A DNA stretch of 64,000 bases from Deltaproteobacteria bacterium. Its GTDB lineage: Bacteria > Myxococcota > Kuafuiibacteriia > Kuafuiibacteriales > Kuafuiibacteriaceae. This document shows, piece after piece, positions 51,856 through 58,518 of this stretch (its first letter is position 1; the number at the start of each line of letters is the position of its first letter). The notes under the pieces were generated by a model. That model made no database searches, had not been told where the DNA came from, and saw only the letters and a program-made list of their open reading frames with translations. The translations under genes and the position numbers were made by a program. The stretch is taken from NCBI GenBank assembly GCA_016703535.1, contig JADJBV010000001.1, forward strand, positions 2,656,001 through 2,720,000, given 5' to 3'.

Positions 51856-52515
51856 ATGCAAAAGGAAAGTCTTCGTCGCTGTGCGGTCTGGGGACCTGTG
51901 GTGCTCCTCTTCGGCTGCGCCGACGGTGCGCTCCCTTTGGATCCAGGGCCCAGGGATCTCGGCGCCGCGGCCGCAGACGCCGGGCCAACGGACTCAGGGC
52001 CCGAAGACTCGGGGATGGCCGAAGACTCGGGCCCGCCGTTTGTGCCGACGCCCCCACCCTGGGAGCAGCCCCTGACCTGCGAGCGGGGGGGCGTCCAGAT
52101 CCCCTACGCAATGCGCTACGCAGACGAGGGTAATGAGTGCTGGTGCGGGTTGGATGCAACTCACGTCTGTCCGCCGTTCGGGACCGGCGTTTGCGACGGC
52201 CCTCCGTACGCTCCACCCCGTTGGCTGACCTCGCCCTGCCCCATGCTCTGCCACAGCGCCGCCATTGCCCCCGAGGTCCCGCGCACGTGCACGTCGACCA
52301 CACCTTGCGCCGAGGGCGGCTACTGCCGCTTTGCCCCCGGCTGCGGCGAACCCAGGGGCCAGTGTGTCTACACCCAGACCTTCTGCCGGACCGAGGCGGT
52401 CCCGTTCCTCCCGGCCCAACACCCACCGTGGATGATGTTCTGCGGCTGCGATGGCGTGACCTACTGGGGCGACTGTCCCAACGTGCCCTACGCCCACTCG
52501 GGCCCCTGTGAGTGA
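51856..52515 (+). CDS. Kazal-like Cys-rich lipoprotein 1
   Basis: 219 residues from ATG at 51856. PVVLLFGC is the lipobox region (Cys21). An Asp/Gly/Pro/Ala-rich linker (about 25-70) follows. A Cys-rich module begins GVQIPYAMRYADEGNECWCG, resembling VWC/pacifastin-type patterns. The end is MMFCGCDGVTYWGDCPNVPY, a Kazal-type serine-protease-inhibitor signature (CGCDGVTYxxDC). First of three tandem relatives. A TTG 3 codons upstream is another start. Inhibitor function is inferred from the domains only. Confidence 0.83.
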   Translation: MQKESLRRCAVWGPVVLLFGCADGALPLDPGPRDLGAAAADAGPTDSGPEDSGMAEDSGPPFVPTPPPWEQPLTCERGGVQIPYAMRYADEGNECWCGLDATHVCPPFGTGVCDGPPYAPPRWLTSPCPMLCHSAAIAPEVPRTCTSTTPCAEGGYCRFAPGCGEPRGQCVYTQTFCRTEAVPFLPAQHPPWMMFCGCDGVTYWGDCPNVPYAHSGPCE

Positions 52516-52528
52516 AAGGTGAAGATGC
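52481..52528 (+). repeat. tandem-duplication junction, copy 1
   Basis: 48 bp spanning the last codons of Kazal gene 1, its stop and the ribosome site (GAAAGGTGAAGATG) of gene 2. The same 48 bp recurs at 53015-53062 with one substitution, a period of 534 bp. Confidence 0.85.
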
Positions 52529-53049
52529 AGGGCCGATGGATCTTCTGCGCGCTCATCTTCGGCTGCGCCGACGACGCCCGGCCCTTGGATCCCGGACCTT
52601 CGGACGCGGGGGGGAAGTTGTGGGAGCGCAACGCGCGTTGCGAAAGCGACGGGGTCCAGATCCCGTTCGGCATGCGTTATGCCAATTACGGCAACGAGTG
52701 TTGGTGCGGGACCATGACCTATGGGGGCTGCGACGTCTACGCCCAGTGCGGCGGGGTCCACTGTGAAACCGAGACCTGCGACCTCACCTGCTACGGTGCC
52801 ATTCCCAAGCCCGAATACCGCCTGACCTGCACGCCGACCGCGGCCTGTTCGAGCGGCGGCTCTTGTCGCTACGCGCCGGGCTGCGGCGAACCTCGGGGCG
52901 CCTGCGTTTATACCCAGAGCGCGTGCAGCAGCCGCCCCTATCCCCCGGACGGCGGCGAGGCGTGGATGTTGTTCTGCGGCTGCGACGGCGTGACCTATCA
53001 GAGCGATTGTGCTCACGTGCCCTACGCCCACTCGGGCCCTTGTGAGTGA
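52525..53049 (+). CDS. Kazal-like Cys-rich lipoprotein 2
   Basis: 174 residues from ATG at 52525, set by the AAAGGTGAAG ribosome site. Lipobox IFGC (Cys14), a very short linker, the GVQIPFGMRYANYGNECWCG module, CRYAPGCGEPRGACVYTQ (matching gene 1), and the closing FCGCDGVTYQSDC Kazal signature. It lacks the long Asp/Pro linker of its neighbours. Arose by tandem duplication with gene 1. Confidence 0.83.
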   Translation: MQGRWIFCALIFGCADDARPLDPGPSDAGGKLWERNARCESDGVQIPFGMRYANYGNECWCGTMTYGGCDVYAQCGGVHCETETCDLTCYGAIPKPEYRLTCTPTAACSSGGSCRYAPGCGEPRGACVYTQSACSSRPYPPDGGEAWMLFCGCDGVTYQSDCAHVPYAHSGPCE

Positions 53050-53062
53050 AAGGTGAAGATGC
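53015..53062 (+). repeat. tandem-duplication junction, copy 2
   Basis: Same 48 bp as 52481-52528 apart from one C-to-T change. It joins the end of Kazal gene 2 to the ribosome site and start of gene 3. Confidence 0.85.
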
Positions 53063-53709
53063 GCAACCCGGCAGTCCTGAGCGTGATGGTGTTATTGGCG
53101 GCCTGCACCGACGAAGGAGGCGGGCTGGAGGCCGGGGTGGTGGACCGGGGCCAAGGTTCGCCGGACGTCGAGACCTCCGAAGGCCCGATCTTGGACGGGA
53201 TGACCTTTGACTCAACCCTGGACGGGGGCCCAGAGATCGAAGATGCCGCCCCTGACGGCGGGCCAGACGCTGCGGACGCGGAGCCTGATGCGGGGCCTGA
53301 TGGTGGGCAACCGCTATGGGAGTCCGGGTTCTACTGCATGATCCAAGGGTACCGGATCCCGGTGGGGATGCGCTTCGCCGACGGCTGCAACGACTGCTGG
53401 TGCACCATGGGCAACTGCGTTGGCTTCGAGTGCCAAGCGCCTTGCACCGCCGCTGCGTGCACCGATGGCGGCACCGGGACCTGCAACGCCAGCACCGGCT
53501 GCGGCAGTGGCCAATGCAACTTCGCGCCGGGCTGCGAACCCAAAGAAGGCCTCTGTTCCCAGGTCCAGTCTTCGTGCAACGCCAGCGAACCTCAGCCTTG
53601 GGATCAAAGCTCGGGCGTTCCGGCCATGTTGTACTGCGGCTGCGACGGCGTGACCTACGCCAGCGACTGCCCGGGCGTCCCCTACGCCCACGTCGGTCCT
53701 TGCCCGTAG
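53059..53709 (+). CDS. Kazal-like Cys-rich lipoprotein 3
   Basis: 216 residues from ATG at 53059. Lipobox LLAAC (Cys16), a long acidic linker with repeated DGGPD/DAGPD steps, a module GYRIPVGMRFADGCNDCWCT close to the pacifastin/VWC pattern (C-N-x-C-x-C), and a closing YCGCDGVTYASDCPGVPY Kazal motif. It is more divergent than genes 1 and 2, which suggests an older duplication. Same coupling as its neighbours. Confidence 0.83.
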   Translation: MRNPAVLSVMVLLAACTDEGGGLEAGVVDRGQGSPDVETSEGPILDGMTFDSTLDGGPEIEDAAPDGGPDAADAEPDAGPDGGQPLWESGFYCMIQGYRIPVGMRFADGCNDCWCTMGNCVGFECQAPCTAAACTDGGTGTCNASTGCGSGQCNFAPGCEPKEGLCSQVQSSCNASEPQPWDQSSGVPAMLYCGCDGVTYASDCPGVPYAHVGPCP

Positions 53710-53765
53710 CCTCACTGTTCGGCCGGGTTGACGCTGCCCGCGGCGCTCCGACACCATACGCCGCC

Positions 53766-54827
53766 GTGCTCGAGCGCTACGATCAGGATCTCGCCGCCCT
53801 TCAGGCCGCAGCGCTGCAACTGGAGGTGGCCCTCGCCGAGCTGCTGGCCAACAACGGGCTCGCGGTCCAGTCGGTGACCGCTCGGGTCAAGGCCCGGGAG
53901 AGCCTCCGCCAAAAGTTGGCGCGCCCCGATCGGACCTATCACCAGCTCTACGACGTGACCGATCTGGTGGGCCTGCGGGTGGTCGCCTATTTCGAGGATG
54001 ACGTCGACGTGGTGGCCCGGCTGATCGAGGCGCACTTTTCGGTCGACTTCACCCGCTCCACCGACAAGCAGCGCTTCCGGGACGCTCAGCGCTTTGGGTA
54101 CCGCTCGCTCCACTACGTCTGCGCCCTCCCGGACGGTGCGCCCGACCCGGCCTTTCGCTTCGAGATCCAGGTGCGGACCGCACTCCAACACGCCTGGGCC
54201 GAGATCGAACACGACCTCGGCTACAAGGCCGAGTCGGTCCCGCCGGCCTTGCGGCGCCGCTTCTCGCGGGTGGCGAGCCTGCTGGAGATCGCCGATCAAG
54301 AGTTCATCGCCCTGCGCCGAGAGTTGGGCCGCTACCAAGCCGCGGTCAGCGCCGCGCCCGAGGTCCAGAGCGCCCAACTCCACGTCGACGTCTTGTCCTT
54401 GGATGGCCTCACCCGGGCCCCGGCGATCCAAGCCTTGGATGACGCGGTGGCCCGGACCTTGGGCCGACCCTCGAGCGACGAGCTCTTTTTTCCCCCGTAT
54501 TTGGTCGGGGTCCTCCACAAGGCCGGCCTCCGGAGCGGAGAGGCGTTGCTATCGGCCGCGGCCCGTTGGGGCGGCGAGCTGGAGGCCTTCGTGCCTCGTT
54601 ATTTTCAGTTCAGCGCCGAGTGCCTGAACTTCCCTGCGGAGCGGGTCGAACTCGTGCAGCGTGGCTACGGGCTCCTCTTCCTCGGGCTCCTCACCATTTT
54701 GCGCTCGGACGGCCTGATCTTGGGAAAGTTGGCGACCTTGACGGCCCTCTACGCCGAGGTGGATCGGCTCGAGGAAAAAGAGGCCCACCGCTTGGCCAAC
54801 GCGCTTTTGGCCAAGGTGGAGCGCTGA
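53766..54827 (+). CDS. RelA/SpoT-domain (p)ppGpp synthetase-like protein
   Basis: 353 residues from GTG at 53766. YDVTDLVGLRV (about 62-72) and FGYRSLHYV (about 110-118) are the synthetase core, and EIQVRTALQHAWAEIEHD (about 133-150) is the ATP/GTP site. No hydrolase (HD), TGS or ACT domain is present, so it is a small alarmone synthetase rather than a long RSH. The C-terminal 170 residues are helical and unrecognised, longer than typical single-domain synthetases. It would make pppGpp/ppGpp from ATP and GTP/GDP. Confidence 0.87.
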   Translation: MLERYDQDLAALQAAALQLEVALAELLANNGLAVQSVTARVKARESLRQKLARPDRTYHQLYDVTDLVGLRVVAYFEDDVDVVARLIEAHFSVDFTRSTDKQRFRDAQRFGYRSLHYVCALPDGAPDPAFRFEIQVRTALQHAWAEIEHDLGYKAESVPPALRRRFSRVASLLEIADQEFIALRRELGRYQAAVSAAPEVQSAQLHVDVLSLDGLTRAPAIQALDDAVARTLGRPSSDELFFPPYLVGVLHKAGLRSGEALLSAAARWGGELEAFVPRYFQFSAECLNFPAERVELVQRGYGLLFLGLLTILRSDGLILGKLATLTALYAEVDRLEEKEAHRLANALLAKVER

Positions 54828-54834
54828 GTCCAAC

Positions 54835-55887
54835 TCAAAGCGGGTGGCCCGGACCGATCGAGAGGGCGCAGACACACCGCTGACAGGTGGGTTCGGCCTC
54901 CACGTCGAGGGCCTTTCGGTAGTCGATGGCAGCCTTGGCGTTCAGCACCGCCTCGACCGCGCCGCCTTCCAAGCTCCCGTAGGCGGGCAAGAAGAAGCAG
55001 GGCCGCACCGCGCCGTCACTTTCGATCACCGCCGAGACCCAAGGGGCGTTGCAGTTCACCTTGGGAAACTCGGCCCGCCGATGGATCGCTGAAAAGTACT
55101 GACCGATGTTGCGCCACTTGGCGGGCGACTCGGCGACGAAGCCCGAGGCGAAGTCGCCGAAGTGAGAGGCCAAGGTCTCCTCGAGGACGGTATGGAGATC
55201 GTCGAGTTCGGCGGCGGGGATGACGACGTCTTGGCTGCGATCGTCGCTCCACACCACCAAGCGGTTGAAGGCCTGGCTGCTGGCGTCCACCGGCAAAAAC
55301 GAGATCTGGTCCAGGCCCGCGGCCCGAGCGGTGTCGATGATTTCCGGCAACGCCCGAAAGTTGATCCGCTGCACCACGGTGCGACCGGTGATCCGAACTT
55401 TGGCGCTCTTGCTCCGGACCGCCCGGACCCCAGCCGCGAGGCGTTCGTAGGCCCGAGGGATGTTGCGGATCTGATCGTGGAGCGCCGGCGTGCCGTCCAG
55501 GGACACCGTCACTTCGTCCATCTGTTCGGCCACTTGATCGGCGTAGCGCTCGAGGCTGAGTCCGGTGCTCAGCAGCGTGATCCGGATCCCCAGGTCCCGG
55601 AGCAACTGGGTCATGGTGAACAGGTTGGGGTGCATCAGGGCCTCACCCCCGGACAACACCACCCGTTCGGTCCCCAGGCGCTTCAAATCCGGCAAGAGGC
55701 TGCGGATCTGATCGACGCTCAAGGTGCGGGCCTCGGCGTTGGCCTTCCAGATATCGCACATCAGGCACCGGGCGTTGCAGCCCCCGTGGGGCATCAACAC
55801 CATCAAAGGAACAGTGTGCAGCCGATCGGTGAGGACGTTGAGCCGACGCGTCGTGTAGCGGCGCAACGCCCACAACATCTCCGCCAC
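54835..55887 (-). CDS. radical SAM protein with SPASM-like C-terminus
   Basis: 350 residues, GTG start at 55887. C37-x3-C41-x2-C44 (CNARCLMC) binds the [4Fe-4S] cluster that cleaves SAM. LSGGEALMHP and VTVSLDGTPALHD are further radical-SAM signatures. The C-terminus has Cys clusters (VNCNAPWVS, RPCFFLPAYG and CQRCVC) that suggest an auxiliary SPASM-type cluster. Such enzymes modify peptides, sugars or lipids. No peptide substrate was found nearby. It converges on the RelA/SpoT gene (7 bp). Confidence 0.87.
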   Translation of the reverse strand: MAEMLWALRRYTTRRLNVLTDRLHTVPLMVLMPHGGCNARCLMCDIWKANAEARTLSVDQIRSLLPDLKRLGTERVVLSGGEALMHPNLFTMTQLLRDLGIRITLLSTGLSLERYADQVAEQMDEVTVSLDGTPALHDQIRNIPRAYERLAAGVRAVRSKSAKVRITGRTVVQRINFRALPEIIDTARAAGLDQISFLPVDASSQAFNRLVVWSDDRSQDVVIPAAELDDLHTVLEETLASHFGDFASGFVAESPAKWRNIGQYFSAIHRRAEFPKVNCNAPWVSAVIESDGAVRPCFFLPAYGSLEGGAVEAVLNAKAAIDYRKALDVEAEPTCQRCVCALSIGPGHPL

Positions 55888-55937
55888 CCGACCACACCCC
55901 TCCGCCCCCTGTAAAGCCCCAGCCCCTCTCGCCGTAA

Positions 55938-55961
55938 ATCGTGATCGTGATCGTGATCGTG
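55938..55961. repeat. ATCGTG x4 microsatellite
   Basis: Four exact tandem hexamers in the 237-bp gap upstream of the ferritin-like gene. The region also contains an AT-rich stretch but no clear promoter. Apart from this nothing was recognised in the gap. Confidence 0.8.
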
Positions 55962-56124
55962 GCTTTGGTTTGGCGCGGCGGAGTCAGGTGCGTAGCGGAT
56001 TACCCAGTTTTTGCGGAGGCTTGAGGTGACGGGTGGTGGCGCGCTCCCTGCAGTGAGGGTCGGGATGCCCTCTTCTCCTGCACCCATGGGAAGCCGGATT
56101 CCCATCCCATCCGTTCAGACCTCC

Positions 56125-57285
56125 ATGCACGTCGAGTCCCCCTACGCGCCCCCCCGAGTACCTGCGGTCGAGGACGCCCGGGGCCCCGAGCCCCTAAGCC
56201 TCGCCAAGAAGATCCGCTGGGCCTTTCGCCTGGCCATCTTGCCCTTCTTTTTTGTCGCCTTGCTCATCGGCGCCAACGCCCTCGAACCCCACGCCCGGAC
56301 CCTGGCCGACGGCCTGATGTGGATCGGCGCGGTCGGCCTGATGCTGAGCCTGATCACCTCGAGCATCGGCGGCGTCCTTGGTTTTCGCACCCTGCGCGAG
56401 GGCCACCGGATGATGCCGCCGCTGAGGGGGCCACTCTACGGTCTCGCCTTTGGGGCCACCGTCGTCGGCGGCTTGTCGGGCCTGATCAGCGCCGCCTACG
56501 CCGCGTTGATCGTGTTGATGGCCATCGGCGGATTTTCGCGGGGCCGTCAGGTCCGGCGTCGCGGTCGCCCCCAGTTTGCGCCCCTCACCGTCGATGAAGC
56601 GTGGCTGGGTGAAAAGCGCGCCCAAAATCCGAACGCCAAAGATGATCACGCGGCGGAAGCCTGGCGACAAAACGGCCTCACCGAACACGCCTCGGTGGCC
56701 GCCTTCGCCGCCCTCTCCCTCGAGCTGGCCGAGCTGGGCGCGCCGCCAGCGCTGCAAAAGGCCGCCAGCGAAGACGCCCTCGACGAGATCCGGCACACCG
56801 AACTCTGCTTTGGCCTCGCTGAACACTTCGATGGTCGCCCCCTCTCACCCGCGGCCTTCCCGGCGGGCCTCGCCTATCAGCGATCGCCGCTGCCCCGATC
56901 CTTTCGCTTGGCCAAGCTGGCGGTGACCTCGTTGTTGGACGGCGCGATCCACGAAGGCCTTTCGGCCCGAGCCTTGGCCGAGCTGCTGACCCTCGAGCTG
57001 GACCCCGAGGTGCGCCCGGTGATCGAGGGCATCGTCGCCGACGAAGCCCGCCACGCGGCCCATGGCTTCCAGGTGGTGCGTTGGTGCCTGAAGGAGGGTG
57101 GCGCCACCGTGGCCATCGCGCTCCACACCGCGAGCCAGCACCTCCCGGATCACCTGGATCTCAGCGATCACCCGGCGATCGCCGAACACCTGGGCATCCC
57201 GACCCCACAGCGCCTCCGTCGGGTCTACGCCGAGGTCAAAGCCAAGACCGTCCGCCGCACGGCGCGGCTCTTGGCCGCGGGCTAA
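56125..57285 (+). CDS. ferritin-like di-iron domain protein with N-terminal membrane segments
   Basis: 386 residues from ATG at 56125; starts at 56011 and 56086 are possible but their extensions are low-complexity. Residues 25-150 hold about four hydrophobic segments. The back half is a ferritin-like four-helix bundle with TEHASVAAFAALSLEL (E near 189), DEIRHTELCF (ExxH near 220), HEGLSARALAE and ADEARHAAHGF (ExxH near 306), the canonical di-iron ligands. No family name or substrate could be assigned. The 3' end overlaps the convergent methyltransferase gene. Confidence 0.82.
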   Translation: MHVESPYAPPRVPAVEDARGPEPLSLAKKIRWAFRLAILPFFFVALLIGANALEPHARTLADGLMWIGAVGLMLSLITSSIGGVLGFRTLREGHRMMPPLRGPLYGLAFGATVVGGLSGLISAAYAALIVLMAIGGFSRGRQVRRRGRPQFAPLTVDEAWLGEKRAQNPNAKDDHAAEAWRQNGLTEHASVAAFAALSLELAELGAPPALQKAASEDALDEIRHTELCFGLAEHFDGRPLSPAAFPAGLAYQRSPLPRSFRLAKLAVTSLLDGAIHEGLSARALAELLTLELDPEVRPVIEGIVADEARHAAHGFQVVRWCLKEGGATVAIALHTASQHLPDHLDLSDHPAIAEHLGIPTPQRLRRVYAEVKAKTVRRTARLLAAG

Positions 57286-58304
57286 GGGCCGCTCAACGGG
57301 GCGTTGCTTTCGGCCGCGGACTTCTTGGCCCACAACAACAAGGTGCCGCACAACGCCGGGCACCACGGCGCCCACCGGCGATCCAGGTGCTCCAGCGCCG
57401 CGACGACCGAAGGCATCAACCCCTCGGGCACGTAGCGGAAGTAGTGGGGATGGGGCGCGAGGCCAACCGCACACTGGCGCTCGATCTCCAGGCCCGTGAC
57501 CTCGACCATCCGGGTCAACTCCTCGGGGTAGAGCGGCGCGTAGTACTCGTCGAACTTTCGCACCACCCCTCGGGGTTGGCGCCAGCGCTTGGCGAAGCGG
57601 AGCGGCGCCAGGACTTGATCCCAACTCCGCTCGGCGAGTCGAGAGGGCACGCTGATCAAGAGCCGACCGCCCGGCACCAAGACCCGGGCCATCTCGGCGA
57701 TGGCGCGCCCCGGATCCCGCACCTGCTCCAAGGTCTCGCTGCAGGTCACCCAGTGGAAGGTGCCGTCGGCGAAGGGCAAGGCCTCGGCGTTGGCCAGGAC
57801 CGCCAGGCCCGCGCCGTAGCGGAGGCCGCCCAGCCGCTGGGCGGCCAACTTGGCCTGGGTCCGAGAGGCCTCGACGCCCACGAACAACGCGGGCCGCTGC
57901 GCCTCGGCGTACCGCTCGGCGATGCGGGCCAAGAACCACCCAGCGCCGCAGCCGACATCCAGGACTTGATCGTGGGCGGCGGGGTGGATCGAGGACCACA
58001 ACACCTCCTTCACCCGGCCCTGTCGAAAGCGGGTCAGGTTGGGGTGCCCGCCCTGACTCACCTCATAGTCGAGGGGCCCCTGGTAGGGCCCCACCTCCTC
58101 GTAGTGGGCATCGAAGGTCTCCCGGGACCAACCTCGACCTTGGGTCGGCACGAACAGGTCCGGGAGCTCGCCCGGATGGATGGGCCAACGGGCGCCGGCC
58201 CCCGAGACCAGGCCATCGCCGTCCCGCACCAGCCCCTGCCGGTCCCGGGGATCACAAAGGAGCGACCAAGGCAGTGGGACGGTCTGGGGCGGGCGCGTCG
58301 TCAT
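57282..58304 (-). CDS. class I SAM-dependent methyltransferase
   Basis: 340 residues from ATG at 58304 (a GTG lies one codon upstream). The N-terminus (LLCDPRDRQGLVRDGDGLVS) looks like a Trm112-type strand pair that has lost its zinc cysteines. Motif I VLDVGCGAGWF is at about 114-124, and LPFADGTFHWVTCSETLEQV is the post-I/acidic region. C-terminal helices suggest a lipid or quinone-like substrate. Its 3' end overlaps the ferritin-like gene by 4 nt. Confidence 0.85.
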   Translation of the reverse strand: MTTRPPQTVPLPWSLLCDPRDRQGLVRDGDGLVSGAGARWPIHPGELPDLFVPTQGRGWSRETFDAHYEEVGPYQGPLDYEVSQGGHPNLTRFRQGRVKEVLWSSIHPAAHDQVLDVGCGAGWFLARIAERYAEAQRPALFVGVEASRTQAKLAAQRLGGLRYGAGLAVLANAEALPFADGTFHWVTCSETLEQVRDPGRAIAEMARVLVPGGRLLISVPSRLAERSWDQVLAPLRFAKRWRQPRGVVRKFDEYYAPLYPEELTRMVEVTGLEIERQCAVGLAPHPHYFRYVPEGLMPSVVAALEHLDRRWAPWCPALCGTLLLWAKKSAAESNAPLSGP

Positions 58305-58518
58305 CACCCTCTAGTTTCCGGTTCTTGGAATTCGGGACAAGAACCGATGTTTGGCGACGATTCATCGATTTTTTCGATACCCGGGCCGTCGTCGGCCACG
58401 CCCCCCGGCCCCGGCGGCCCCCCCACCACCTCTAGGATCAACCCTTAATCCAAGCCGCGCCGTGACCAAGGAAGTCATTGCTCCTGGCCACTTTTCCGCC
58501 ATAACTTCCGCCCGTCCG
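58305..58518 (+). other. leader of nuoL-like gene with two inverted repeats
   Basis: A 214-bp gap. GGTTCTTG-N10-CAAGAACC at 58320-58345 and ATCGA-T5-TCGAT at 58364-58378 are the only clear structures. Either could be a regulator site; no strong -35/-10 pair was found. Confidence 0.4.

Noticed and set aside
53436..53452. Palindrome-like CCAAG-CGC-CTTGC region in Kazal gene 3
   Set aside because: Spacer is 3 nt and the outer base does not match, so it is outside the motif definition.
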